The notes: generated by a model from the letters alone, not told the origin. Shown: positions 21,232 to 32,749, counted from the stretch's first letter. The stretch is DNA of 64,000 nucleotides from Coturnix japonica (GCF_001577835.2 NC_029532.1:248001-312000); one strand, 5' to 3'. Program-made: numbers and translations.

Positions 21232-21879
21232 GTCTGCCAACTTCAGAGTGCTGCTGAGCAGGACTGGGGACTCTGCACTGTCCCCACTGCGCAGCAGCGT
21301 GACCTTCAGACCACAGAGAGCAGAGCTGCTGGAACAGCCAACCTGGGGAGGGCCAGGCAGGGAGGTGCGGGGGCAGCTCCTGGTCCCACACGCCCGGCCA
21401 CATGGCCTGGGTTCACCATGGTGTGTGGAGCTCCTTCTGAGCTCCTCTTTTCACCTGTCTCAGACCTGGGCCAGCACCTGCTGGTCTGCCTTACGCAATG
21501 CTGTGATTCACACTCCGTCCCTGGTATCCTACTGAGAGCCTTGTGCTGGAACAGCATTACCCTACAGGCAGCAGAGCGTCAAGAGACCCCCAGCATATAG
21601 TGGGGTGGGGGCTGAGCTCGGCAGAGCCCAACTGCCAGCTCCCTCTTGGCAGCGGGGTGAGACCCTCACGGAGGTACCAGGCACCTGGGCAGGCTGGGAC
21701 ACCCACCCTGAGGGGAAGTGTGGGTAGTGTGGGCACACCATCCCTCCTGCTGCTGTTTGCCTTCTCAAGATGATTAACTGAAACCAAACAGCTGGAGGAA
21801 ACTGCAAACAGAGCAAAGGGCAGGAGCCTCTCTTCCAGCCGGGTTGTAACCCAATATTTGCAGAGCCGGCCCAGGCCGC

Positions 21880-22330
21880 TGACATGCTACAGGAGCCGGA
21901 CGGACTTTCACCTCGCAGCGCCGTCGGGGCGATGCTCTGCCTGGTGGGCGGCGGGCAGAGCATCCAGCCCCGGCTGCCGCCCGCATCGTGCCCCGGCCCC
22001 CGCCCGGCAACACTAGGTGGCAGCCGGCGGCCAGGAATGTCCCACCGCGGCCTCGGGAAGCGGAGCGGGGCCGGGAGGAGCCGTGCGGGCAGCGACCCCG
22101 CCGGGCAGGGGCTGCGGGTCTCCGCTCCGCCCCGTGCGGGGGATACCGGGGCGCGGTGCAGCCCACCAGCCGCACGGGCGCTGCTGAGGACGCCCCCACC
22201 GACCCCATCCCTGTGCCCGAGGCTCCCGGACCGCCGGGCGTCCCGTCACGGCACAGCGGTGGCAGCCCCTGCTCGGCTCGCAGCCCCCCGCAGCCCCGCT
22301 CGGTGCCTCACCCTTTCAGTGCCCCTTTGC
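21880..22330. promoter_or_regulatory. CpG-rich patch upstream of AMBP
   Basis: GC- and CpG-dense 450-bp block about 0.7 kb upstream of the AMBP start codon, flanked by AT-richer sequence. No exon or start codon for a known gene was recognised in it. It contains the CTCF-like motif at 22011. It could be an insulator, an alternative promoter or an unannotated transcript start. Confidence 0.55.
22011..22023 (+). promoter_or_regulatory. CTCF-like binding motif
   Basis: CACTAGGTGGCAG fits the CTCF core (CCASYAGRKGGCRS) except for the first base of the full 14-mer. Its CpG-rich surroundings between AMBP and NRARP suit a domain boundary. Confidence 0.6.
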
Positions 22331-23756
22331 AAACCTGTTGTCCCTAAACTCACCCAGTCTTTTTCTGGTCCTGACAGCAACAAGCTCAAAACTCTCCACG
22401 TAATGAAATTATAGCTATTTTTTCCTGTTTTCAGCCTATTTCCTGCCAACACACCTTACTCCAAGGACTATGGGAGTATTACAGCCTCACACTCTGCGTT
22501 GCCCACCTCTCCCATGACTTCACAGTCATTACCTGCCCTCGTTCATCCCTGCTCCTAACAGGACGCTCTCAGCCTTTCTAGGCTCCTCTCATCATCAGAC
22601 ACTTCATCTCATCAGTTACCACAGAGCAACTCTAAAGAAAGTCGACTCCTCATCTGTGTCCTGAGCTCAAGCACACAGAGCAGTGTTCAGGGCCGGGGAG
22701 GGACGTGATTAATCTGACTGGGGTAGCAATGGGAACAAGCTCTCAGATGGTGGCAAGACTGGGAGGTGTTTCAGCATCCTTGGGCCAGGGTGGCAACCTC
22801 GTGCTGTGCCACCCTGCGTGGGTGCCCAGCTGTTTCCAGCCAGAACCATCAGCCCAGGCACCTCCGTGCCCAGCAACGTGAGGACATCTGTCCGTCCTCC
22901 TGCGTGCATCTGTCTGCACGGGTCATTCCCCCGGGGCTGTCCCCTCCACCGCCCGGCCCTGGGGGTCTCCCACAGGCGGTAAATGCAGTAAAGCATCGCC
23001 GTCCCCGTCTCTGTCCTCGCCGCAGCGTGGCCCCAGCCGTGCAGATGGCTCCGGCACCGCGCCGGGTCGCAGCCTCCACCCTCACGTGCGGTGCTTTTTG
23101 TGTCCCCTTCTCTGCGTGCCGCCCTCACCCCACCCGTCCCTCCCCGCCACCGCCCGCGCCCCCCTCGCAGCCCCCACCAGAGGCAGCCACACACACAAGT
23201 GAACTTTTCTGCGTTTTCCAGCAATTAAAAAGAATAAAGCAACAGTTGTCTCCAGGCAGGGCATGGATCCTGGTGACCCTGATTTTCTGTGTGGCTGGGC
23301 AGGGTGAATGGGGCTATTGAGACCCCGATGACTGGCATCTCCACTCCAGGATTGTCTGCCCGTCCAAGTCCCCCTCCCCGCACTCTCCTCCTCCCCGCTT
23401 TTAATTTCCTTCCTGGAGAGAGCTGCTCATCCCCTTCCCATTGGCCGAGGGCCTGAAAGGGAATGGAGGAGACAAGGGAAGGATTAAAGACACTCTGCTT
23501 AGGAGCAAGCAGCCTGAATACGAGATGCACCGGCTGGGAAAGAATGGGGGCTTAGCGGGGCACCAGATCAGACCCGCCCCGCCGCATTCAGCCCGCTGCA
23601 TTCCTGCATCTCTAAGCAGGGTTCTTTCTCCCTAGCCTGCCCAAGGAGACCGCTGGCCCCCCGTCCTACCTGCCCTGCAGGTAGGCCCTGCCCACCTGAC
23701 TACCAGGTCCTGTCTTACTGGACCACCTTCAAGTGAAGGTGCACAAGACCAAGCTG

Positions 23757-23862
23757 GAAGGGGCCCTGGGCCCCCCCTGGTGGGGGGCATCCAGTCCACA
23801 GCAGGGAGTGGGGCTGAGAGGGCTTTAAGGACCCTTCCAAACCAGCCACGCTGTGATTCCAT
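23757..23862 (+). mobile_element. CR1 LINE 3'-end fragment
   Basis: CTGGTGGGGGGCATCCAGTC, then a GGGCTTTAAGGACCCTTCC block and CTGTGATTCC, follow the bird CR1 3' tail pattern (GGGCTTTAAGGTCCCTTCCAACC...TCTGTGATTC). Confidence 0.7.
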
Positions 23863-25904
23863 CCTTCACCTGCACTGTGCCACCCGTGTGTGTGTGATGA
23901 AGGACTCGTGTCAGGCAAGGAGCAGAAAGCAGCAGCTCCGTGCAGGTCACCTGGTCAAAGAGTGCAAGACTGGTGCACGCTGCCTCTGCCCAAGGCTGAT
24001 GCAGTGATGGCAAAGCTGCAGCAGTACATCGTGCCATGTGTTGCCACTGGGCTGGATTGCTGCTTGCACACAGATTCCCAGCAGAAGGTGTGGAAACACC
24101 CCTCTCCTCTGTTAATTGGGAATTTGAGGCTGACACTTTCTGTTTGGAGCTGTTTCCTTTGCAGGATGGGGGAGGCTGTTCTTGGAATCCTATTGAGGTC
24201 CCTGCTGGCGCTCATCCCAGAGAGCTGTTTCCTGGGGGAACACATCCCCAGTGGAGCCCAGCAAGAGTTTACCAGGCCAAGAATCTGGAGGACTGCAATG
24301 CAGGGCAGAGAGAGGGTGGATCAGCAAAGCCCAACAGCCCTAAAGCATCAGCTCTGAAAGCATGCAGGGATTTCATGCTTTTAGGAGCACCCTGGGAGCC
24401 CAGGTTCCCATGCAAGGACATATTTTGCTGTGCTAGACACACAGATTTGTGGCCTTCCATGGCAAGGACAGAGGTCTGAGCTCCTGTGTCCCTTACAGAA
24501 GTTAGTGTTGTTCTCTGAGGGCTGTCCCACCTGTCACTACCTCCCACCCTAAATATCTTGTTGTCCTATGCTATCTGATAGCAGAAAGGACCAGGCCCCC
24601 CATGCTGCCCAGAGCCAAGCAGTGCTGTGATGGGCAGGATGGAGCCCTGGTGACCACAGTTGCAGGACCCAAGGTGGTACATGGCCCAGCCTGTGAAAAG
24701 GCACATCATCATAATCTCAGTTGCCCTCCAGACTCTTGACTGTATTGATTTAGGCACTGAACTATGGACAGCTTGCTCCTCTTGAAGTGTCCTAGCATGC
24801 ACATGGAAATGGGATGTCCTCTAGAGCCTGGGCAGAGACCAATTAGGATGTGAGAGGATACTGGAAGCAGCAGAAGGTACTCAGGTGTGAGCACCTCTGA
24901 GTAATCAATGAGCATACCAGTGTTATAAATGGGAAATATACAGAAGAGTTAGGCTAAACAAGTCGTTATGTAAGAGAAGAATGGATGGAGCTTACCTGTA
25001 TCCCAGACTTGCTGAAAGTCCCCACAAGGAACAATCTCCTAGAGAGACCCTTCCCCTGGGGTAATCAGCTCTTAAATGGGGTCTAGGAGAGGTGCAGCTG
25101 GGCTCCACCCCTTCTGGAAGCACAGGAGAATTGAATTATTGCTCACCTCAGGTGGTCAATCAAAGGTTCAGGCTGTGCTTCAGCACTTCCCATACAATCC
25201 CCATCACTCCCTGTCCCCATGGCCATGAGGAAACCCAGGCACCACCTCAGATGGCCTCCCCAGGGCTGGAGCTGAATCCCACGCTATTGACCATGCAGCA
25301 TAGGCTGTGCCTGGTTATTGCTGCCAGCCCATAAACACACTTTTCAATATAATTAATAGCCCCAGCTGCTGGAGCTTTAGGACCCTATCAGAAACTTGTT
25401 ACTATGTAAGAACATGACCTGCTTCTAGAGCTGCATCTCTGTTTCCATCCTGGAAGGTATGGGAAGAAAATGTCCATGTTCATCCCTTCTCCTTCCCCAG
25501 AGAACAGCCACATGCCCGTAGGTGTCCCACTGTGTGCCACATGGAGAGCAGAGGGGTCCCATCCTGGGCTGTGATGGGAGCCTCCCCTTCCTCACCCACC
25601 CTCCAAGACCGGCTGCCCTGCAGGTGGGATCAGACACAGGGTGATCCCCACCCCATCCCTGCTGTCACACCGCACACACTGGGGGTCCTCACCTCCTTAT
25701 GCCTGAACCTCCCAGTTCCACCACCCAGGGTGAGCACAGCCCTGACAGGAGCCCAGCAGACCCAGGGACAAAAGATGTGGCACAGGTGGAAGGACACCGT
25801 CTCCTTGTGCGGTTCTGGGACTCTTTTGTCCCACGGCACCTCCTTGGTGCCCGGGCAGCACAACGGGTGTGAGCCCTTCCCTCCATGGCTGTGTGGAGAG
25901 GGAC

Positions 25905-26235
25905 CACGGGGCTTTCTTTTTAATGCAATGCTATGAATACTCGGGGTCTTTCTGCTCGCTGTTTAATAGATTTGAATGTGAAAAGGTGGTGGAATTGGGA
26001 AGAAGGAAAAGGGGGGGGAGGCCAGGCCTCTTTGTTCGGGGATGCTGCTCCAGCCCGGGATTTATTTGGCATTTGGAGGGCTCGGGGTCTTTCTCTCCTC
26101 CCCAGCCACTGCAAAGGCTCTCTCCCTTTTCTGCCTCATGCTTATTAGCATAGCAGCTGCTCCCTGAGAGGGGCTAGTCAAGAGAAAAGGATAGAGGCGT
26201 CCGGGAAATGAATAGGAGGGAAAAAAATAGCTTAA
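25905..26235. promoter_or_regulatory. Candidate noncoding regulatory island
   Basis: AT-leaning block within GC-rich surroundings, with runs such as TTTAATAGATTTGAATGTG. Its complexity and composition resemble conserved noncoding elements near developmental genes, but conservation could not be tested. Confidence 0.3.
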
Positions 26236-27429
26236 AAGGACGGGAGCTTTGAATGGAGGGGGGGGAGTCGTGAGTGGCCGGGGGAAGGCTCGGAGTTGTC
26301 ACCGTCACTGTGAATGTGAGCAGGGTGAAATGCATCGAGCTGTGGGGCCGGCAGCACGGTTGGGTGCTGTGCTGGGGGCGAGGACACATCCCGGTGCCAC
26401 GTGCTGGGCGCTGGGTGCTGCTCCTCCTGCGGGCTGGTGGGTGCTGGGTTGGGCAGAGGCAAGAATGGAGTTGGTGGATGCTCAGCAAACAGCCAGTGCT
26501 CGTGTCTGTGACTCTCTGAGTTACCGTGTGATGCCAGAGCTGCTGCCCAGGTCAGGTGTGGTGCAGAGAGGGAAGTTCCCTCCTGGGAAGCTGCTTCCTT
26601 GAAAGCAGCAGCCCCAGAGCAGCATTAATTTGTTTTGGAATCAGGCTGAGCAAAGAGTTTCCAGTGCACCCAGTTGTCCCAGCACCTCCTTCCTGTCACC
26701 ACCCAGCTGCCCAGCATCCCCTCTCCCTCCGTAGCCACACTCCCATTCCCCTTTCTTCCACCCCCCTCCATCCTCCATCTCTCCTTCCATTCCCATCAGT
26801 TTATTCATCCCTCCCCATGTATCCCTCCATCCCCATCTCACCTGCTGTCCCCAGATCCCCTCTGTAACCCCATTCCTCCACCCAGGCAGCTTTCCACACC
26901 TCCATACCCAACCCCCTGCCCTCCCCAGAGAAAACCAAACCAGGACAGTGCTGGGATCAGCAAAAGTGACCTCATAACACGAAGCAGCCAAGGACTGCCT
27001 TACAGCCCTATCTCTGCCTCCCACTCTTTGTGAGCTCCACTGGGGAGCAGTGATCTTAGGCTCCCAGGGATCATTCTGCAGGAGTGGGATGGCAGCCTCC
27101 AACCCAGCACAGGAGGGAGCTGAACCTTCTCAGCCAAACGTGGCTCAGGCCCATGTCCAACACTACAGTGTCTGGGACACAGAGAAATGGGATGAGATCA
27201 GAGTGTCCTGTGGGATGTGTCTGCAGGGCCTTGTGTAATGTGCTCTGGCCCTGAGATGGGCAGTGTGCCATGACAGCCCCACCACCCCATTACGTTCACA
27301 TCACGGGTTGTCACCCCAGCAGTGGGCAGAGTGATTGAGAAGTGGCAAAGTGCTGATGCTGGGAAGGAGGAGAGCCGGGCCAGGCAGACTGAGCCGCCTC
27401 CTCCCCTGCACCCAACAGTGGGCAATTGT

Positions 27430-28050
27430 GGTCTTTAAAAAGGTAACTCCCATTCGGATCTCCAGGCTGTGGCATTATCATAGTCATACAAATGCCCGAC
27501 AAAGCACCTATTTAAAATGTACTGAATTTTGATTACAGGCCGTCCCCTCTCTCTCGCTCGCTGTCTTTCTTTCTCATTCATTACTTACTGCGTTAAGCTC
27601 CCCGAAATTCAAATAAAATTCCCCCCCCCGCATATGCCTTGTTCGATTCAGCTCTGATGTCTGGGTTTGACGAATGAAGGGGAATATAAGAGAAGACAAA
27701 GCTGTCAAACTTCTCGGGGCCGTGTTGACTTCCCATCACCCTGCAGACGGAGAAGAGGCCGATCCATCTGTTTTGGAGTCAGTAGCACAAACAAAAGCAA
27801 AAGACAATGGCAGGAAGCACTTGGAAGTTCAAATTCTTTCTTTGGTTTCTCTTGGAACAACAGAACCTACGTAATGCGGCCGACGGACAATAACACGCAG
27901 CCTGGGACACACAAAAATGCCAGAAGAATGTGCTTACGACACAAAACGTTCCAGTATTTTTGTTTCATTGGAACAGAAATAGAAAAGGAAAAAAAGAAAA
28001 GCACGGAGGGGGCCGTTGGAGTTCCTAGAGTTCTTGGACTGGGTTTCTTT
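27430..28050. promoter_or_regulatory. Candidate noncoding regulatory island
   Basis: About 600 bp of non-repetitive, low-CpG sequence 0.7-1.3 kb downstream of the NRARP poly(A) site, including TTTAAAATGTACTGAATTT and several homeodomain-like AT cores. Noncoding; its function is inferred from context only. Confidence 0.3.
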
Positions 28051-28741
28051 AGAGACGAGTGCTGCAAAGCGGGGTGGCTGTGGGCAGTGCAGTGGGGCTG
28101 GGGGCAGCTCGGGGCTGAGCACCACCAACCCCACACCGTCCCCGTGCACACCCCCCAGCCTCACTGCTGGGGATGTAAGACTGGCACCCAGCAGCAGGCT
28201 GAAATGCCTGCAGAGAGGCTCCTGGGCACCCTGACCTGCTTCTCCTTGGGAAACCTGCCCTTGAGCTCATGTCCTGTGCAGCCCCACCAGGGCAAGGCGT
28301 GTGATGGAAAGCCACGGGGTGAACTGAGCTCAGCCCCAGGTTTCTCCCTGCAGCAGTAAGAAGGGCACCTGGGTGTGCAGTGCTCTGTCCTGAACAGAGG
28401 TGGATGCTGCTGTGAGAAGAGCACCGTGCCTTGTATGGGGCTGCAGCCCAGCACCAGGACAGGGGGAGGTGGGGTCGTCCCTGAACACAGCACGGGGCTG
28501 CACCCTCAGCCACACACCGAGGGATGGGGATACCCACAAAGCAGCCCACAAACCCCCCCAGCACCCTCAGGGGGGGCACAGCCCCACAGGAGCTCTGGGT
28601 CACAGCTGCCCTGGGGACACCAAGCAGAATACAGTGACCAACATGAGGAGATGTGGAGCCGCAGCTCTCAGGCATTGGGAAAGAACACACAGCAGCCAGG
28701 GAGGAGGAGCTTTTTTTTTTTATAAAAAGATCAATGAAAAA

Positions 28742-28747
28742 TTTATT
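28742..28747 (-). terminator. NRARP: NRARP poly(A) signal AATAAA
   Basis: Minus-strand AATAAA within TTATAAATAAATTTTT, just before a TTTTTATA/A-rich stretch. Cleavage is expected near 28,715-28,725. Confidence 0.7.
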
Positions 28748-29657
28748 TATAAATTTCGCACTCTGGGCTACACGTCTATATCATACACTCAGGAATATGC
28801 TGTACTGTACAGACTTTATCCAGTTAGAAATGATCATATAGTGACCCACATACAGCTTCAATATAAGCCTAAAAATTCTTAACATTAATTAACATAATTA
28901 AAAAAGGTATTTGCATCTAAAGAAAAACCTACAGAAAAACTCCTTTCTGGAGCAATCTGTGCATCAGCTTCAATGTCTGCTTATTCCACTGACATTATCA
29001 ATATATTCTTCTTACAAAAATAATAATAATAATTAAGAAGACGACCGCCGTCAGGTGAGCAGCCACGCACGGAGGGCCCCCCCCGCCTGCCTGTCGTGTA
29101 CCCCCCGTCTCGGCACGAGGGTCAGCAGCACTATGAGCCAATGCGGGGGACGGGGGAGCCCTCGTTTCTGTATCTGAATCGATCTGCATCCCTTTCACTT
29201 CTCAGGATGGAGAGAGGCGGGGGGCGCGGGGGTTGCATAGAACATTGGAACTGGAGGGACGAGGGAGGGCAGCAGCTTTTCAGTAAAATACACAGGGATG
29301 TAAAAATACATCAACTCACAATTTCAGAGCAACCCCCCCACCCCCCCGGCGTACAGCTTCCAAAATCTCAGCGCATCCACAGCTCCAGGAACCTGGAAAG
29401 GAACGAACTTCCCTTCCTTCCCCTCACTCAGCGATTCACACGGGAGATTCACAGTCTCAATAGGCATTTTATAAAAATATAAATATGGGTTACATCACGT
29501 TGTCTTTACAACACTGGACAGAGCTCCCTTTAGACCGGGTTTATAACCAAGATTTCTTTTTAAAAATCCATCTAGAACTTGGCTTTAAAGTACACTTTCC
29601 TCCTTTAATACCATGCCATAAATGTTATGACATTTCCACCGTGGCAAATCCATTGAG

Positions 29658-29720
29658 GAAAAAAAAAAAAAAAGAAAAAGAAAAAAAGATAAAAGAAGAT
29701 AAAAGAAGATAAAAGAAGAT
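29658..29720. repeat. A-rich tract plus decamer AAAAGAAGAT x3
   Basis: A-rich run followed by three exact decamers at 29691-29720. In the NRARP transcript this is a T-rich tract. Confidence 0.85.
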
Positions 29721-30344
29721 GTGCAACCATCCGGTAACGACAACAACCTCACGGGGAAGGAGCTGTTCCCACCCCGGGGAGCGGAGCCGGCAGAGCCGCA
29801 GGATGTCGGTGCTCCTCCGCCTCCCGCCGGGTCTGCAGCGCTGCGCCTCCAACCACACGGTCTGCAGGTGGAACCGCGAGGCCAAGCAGAACAGAACGCT
29901 CAGTGCAACGGGAAAAACAGCGGCAGAAACGAGCTGGGATCATGGTAAAACTGGGGGGATAAAAAGGGGGAAAAGAAGCGTGTTTCCCCCAGATCTGAAC
30001 GGCTCACGGCCAGCATCCAACAGGAGCAGGGGCACAAACGTCACCCACAGACACACAGACAACATAAATAGTTTCAACACGGCCCCAAAACCAGCAGGTA
30101 ACTAGTTGCTTTTTTTTTTTTTTTTTCCTTTTTCCTTTTTTTCCTCGTTAATCGTTACGGTCGGGGGCGGCAGTGGTCGTTTTAGTGCAGACGGACAGCA
30201 GAGGGACGGGGGGGCTCTGAAACGTTCCGCATTTTCCAATGGACGCTTTTGTGCCATAGCAATAAAAGCAGCATTTTGCCATTCTACGTGCAGTCACTTC
30301 ACAACGCGATCGGGGCGGCTCGCTCCTCCCCCTCCCTTTCCTTT

Positions 30345-30392
30345 ATAAATATATATATCTCGGTTCGGGCACATATATATATTTATATATAT
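30345..30392. repeat. AT/TATA simple repeat
   Basis: Imperfect ATATAT array with a short interruption, inside the inferred NRARP 3' UTR. Confidence 0.8.
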
Positions 30393-31289
30393 ACACACCG
30401 TCTAAAGGCGGGCGGGCTCTACGCACAAAGGGATCGTCCCGCACTGAGAAGCGTGATCCAAGTTTCACCAAAGGGACGAAACCAAAGTTCCCCAACTATT
30501 GCTCAGTAGTTTTCAGGCACCTCTCGAGGCAGCAGAGAGCGCTCACGGCCCTCCTCTGTGCAAAGCAAATCCTCTGCCTCCTACAGTTCAGTTCACCTAT
30601 TTCTTTTTTTTTTCCTTTTTAATATATATTTTTTAATTAAAAAATACGTTCCGGATTTGCTGACCCCCCCCTCCCCTCTCACACACACACGACGCCGGGA
30701 GGAAGGATTCAGTGTCTTTTCCTGTGGTCTCACTTGTGCTAAATGGATTCAAGGAGCGGCTGAGGATGCAGCTTTCTTCAGACACCCCCAAAGAAACGAA
30801 CAAAAAACCCAACGGAAAAAGGGCAGGGAAAAAACAAACCAAAAAGGAGGCAGGCAGCGCACGTGCACCATATCCAACGGAGTGACCAAAATCAACCCAC
30901 GAACCGAGCAGGAGGGAGCAGCCGCCGGGCCGGGGCACCTGCACCGGGCACAGCGCAGCCCCGGGGGGACGGGGAGGGGGCGGGAGTGTTGAAATGAACT
31001 CGTTCTGCGGCAGAGTGCTTTAAAACCCAGGGACGGGCGAGGGGTCGGGGGGAGGATTAAATACCATCGGGAGCTGGGAGAGTTTTAAAGCATCTGAGCA
31101 GACGCCAAACTGAAACCGTGAATACTGTGAGTGCAGCCGAGGTAGATGGAAAAAAAAAATTACAGTAGGAAAACAACCCTCGGAAGGAAAAACCAAACCG
31201 GACCAAACAACGGACTCGGCAGCGGGGGAGCGGCGGGGGCGTCTCGGCGGAACCACGGAGCGCGCGGTCCGAGCGGCTTCCACGCGTCC

Positions 31290-31307
31290 GGGGGGGGGGG
31301 GGGGGGG
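31290..31307. repeat. G18 homopolymer (C18 in the NRARP mRNA)
   Basis: Eighteen consecutive G on the plus strand, lying 24 nt after the NRARP stop codon on the sense strand as poly(C). A possible poly(C)-binding-protein site, and prone to length variation and sequencing error. Confidence 0.85.
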
Positions 31308-31331
31308 TCGCAGGGTGGGGGCGGCCCCGCA

Positions 31332-31676
31332 TCACCGCGCGCCGGCGGAGTATTTGGCCTTGGTGATCAGGTAGAGCACGATGTCCTGGTGGCCCCCGAA
31401 GGCGGCGATGTGCAGCGCGCTCCAGCCGTCGCGGTTGGCCAGGCGGATGTCGGCGCCGAACTTGACGAGCAGCTTGACGAGCTCCAGGTTGCCGTCGATG
31501 ACGGACTGGTGCAGCGCCGTCTGCCCCTCCGGCCCGAAGGAGTTCACGTTGAACTCGCAGTTCGTCATGTTCTGCAGCAGCGACTGCAGCTCCTTGGTGT
31601 TGCCGCGCCGAACGGCCTCCTGGAAGACGCGCTGGCTGGGCGGCGCCGCGCACGGCGACACGTCGCTGTGGCTCAT
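31332..31676 (-). CDS. NRARP: NRARP, Notch-regulated ankyrin repeat protein (complete, single exon, 114 aa)
   Basis: NRARP is a small nuclear ankyrin protein that binds the Notch intracellular domain with RBPJ, limiting Notch signalling, and stabilises LEF1 in Wnt signalling. The single uninterrupted frame begins MSHSDVSPCAAPPSQRVFQE and has the family length of 114 aa. From about residue 17 it is nearly identical to human NRARP, including LLQNMTNCEFNVNSFGPEGQ. Two ankyrin repeats are visible: GQTALHQSVIDGNLELVKLL (about 50-82) and GWSALHIAAFGGHQDIVLYL (about 84-112). The N-terminal 15 residues and the tail YSAGAR are the divergent parts. The ATG has A at -3. An in-frame extension upstream has no ATG (GTG only), so this start is preferred. 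It is intronless, as in other vertebrates, and sits in a large CpG island. Confidence 0.98.
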   Translation of the reverse strand: MSHSDVSPCAAPPSQRVFQEAVRRGNTKELQSLLQNMTNCEFNVNSFGPEGQTALHQSVIDGNLELVKLLVKFGADIRLANRDGWSALHIAAFGGHQDIVLYLITKAKYSAGAR

Positions 31677-31859
31677 GCTGCCGCGGCCCCGCTGCGCTTC
31701 TCGCCCCGCATGGACGGCGCTCCCGCCGCCGCTACCCCGCGCGGCCGGGCATGCGCTGCGGGACGCGGGATGCGGGCGCACAGCGGCTCCCCGCCGCTCC
31801 CCGCCGCCCCCTCCGCCGCGCTCCGCCGCCGCGCCGCGCCGCGCCGCGCCCGGGCCTCT

Positions 31860-31912
31860 CTGGAGCGGAGCCGGCCCCGCGGAGCCGCTTTTACCCCGCT
31901 TTTATTTGCATA
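31860..31912 (-). promoter_or_regulatory. NRARP: NRARP core promoter with TATA-like box and octamer
   Basis: The minus strand reads ATGCAAATAAAAGCGG: an octamer ATGCAAAT (31911-31904) overlapping a TATA-like AATAAAAG. A start about 25-30 bp downstream (near 31,870) would give a 5' UTR of about 200 nt. This AT-rich island is conspicuous in very GC-rich DNA. Confidence 0.6.
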
Positions 31913-32119
31913 ACAATTGCACGGCGTGACGGACGCCGCGGGGCGGGGCGCGACGCCGGGGGCCCATTGGAACGTCCCCCCGGTGGACGGGGCGAACGGA
32001 GGATCCGCCCCCGTGTGCGCGCCCCGACTCCGCCCCCGGCTGCGGAAGGTGGGGGCGGCGGGGGCTGCCCGGCCCGGAACGGCCCGAGACGGCTCCGCCG
32101 GGGGCAGCCGGGCTTCACC

Positions 32120-32167
32120 GGCTCGGTTCGGTTCGGCTCGGTTCGGTTCGGCTCGGCTCGGTTCGGC
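32120..32167. repeat. Pentanucleotide array (GGTTC/GGCTC)
   Basis: About ten GGTTC or GGCTC pentamers just upstream of NRARP, with further decayed units near 32,237-32,285. The motif is closely related to the RABL6 promoter array at 16070-16220. Confidence 0.85.
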
Positions 32168-32456
32168 ACGGCGTAGCCCTGTACGACGCCACCGGACTTC
32201 GCCCGGCTCGACCCTGCCCAGCGCCTCGCTGTTTGACCCGGCTCGGTTCGGCACGGTCCGATTCGGCCCGGCCCGGCCCGGCGGCCCAGCCCGGGGCTCG
32301 GTGTCCGTGCGCTGGGAGCGCTGTCCCGGGGCGGATTTGGTGCGGAGGGAGCGGTAACAGCGCAGCCAAAGTCTCGCGGCCACCGAACGTGCTGGGAAAG
32401 CCGAGGTGCCGCGGCCCCCCCGTGCCCGTTTGGCCCGGGGCAAATGGCAGAGGGCG

Positions 32457-32463
32457 GTGGGAA
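32457..32463 (+). promoter_or_regulatory. NRARP: RBPJ (CSL) core site GTGGGAA
   Basis: Seven-base match to the CSL core about 0.6 kb upstream of the inferred NRARP start site. A single short motif, so only suggestive. Confidence 0.35.
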
Positions 32464-32749
32464 GCGGGGACCCCCCGGCCCGAGCGGGGTGTTGTGCGGG
32501 GAGGGGAAGGAGAGGCCGTAAAACCGGGGGGTGCTGCCGGTACCCCGCAGTTGTCACCTCGGCCAGCCGCCCCCGGCCGTGTGCCGTGTCGGTCTGGGGA
32601 TGGAACGGCGCCGATCAGCCAAACGCTGCGCTCTGCTGACACGGAGCAGCGGGTCCTGGGTGGGATCACTGCGAGCTCGGGGCCTGAGCCGCCCTGCTGG
32701 GTGCTCCCGGGGCTTTTCCCCATAGCGGGGGAAGGCTGAGCCCCACCGT

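Larger units (their letters stand above)
22331..28720. other. Gene-free interval between AMBP and NRARP
   Basis: No exon recognised on either strand. It includes a CR1 tail (23757-23862), pyrimidine-rich low-complexity DNA around 26,740-26,900, and two AT-richer islands (25,905-26,235 and 27,430-28,050) that look like candidate regulatory elements of NRARP. Confidence 0.55.
28722..31331 (-). other. NRARP: NRARP 3' UTR (about 2.6 kb, inferred)
   Basis: From the stop codon to the first good AATAAA. It holds many low-complexity tracts: a C18 run 24 nt after the stop, T/A-rich blocks at 30,106-30,140, 30,600-30,645 and 29,658-29,720, and an AT/TATA array at 30,345-30,392. Vertebrate NRARP transcripts are known to have long 3' UTRs. 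The 3' limit is inferred and earlier poly(A) use is possible. Confidence 0.65.

Noticed and set aside
22040-22330. Possible first exon of an unknown gene in the CpG patch upstream of AMBP
   Set aside because: Open frames are present but only from GC bias. No conserved peptide recognised.
31677-31781. In-frame N-terminal extension of NRARP
   Set aside because: The upstream extension starts with GTG, not ATG. The family protein starts at the ATG at 31676 and is 114 aa.
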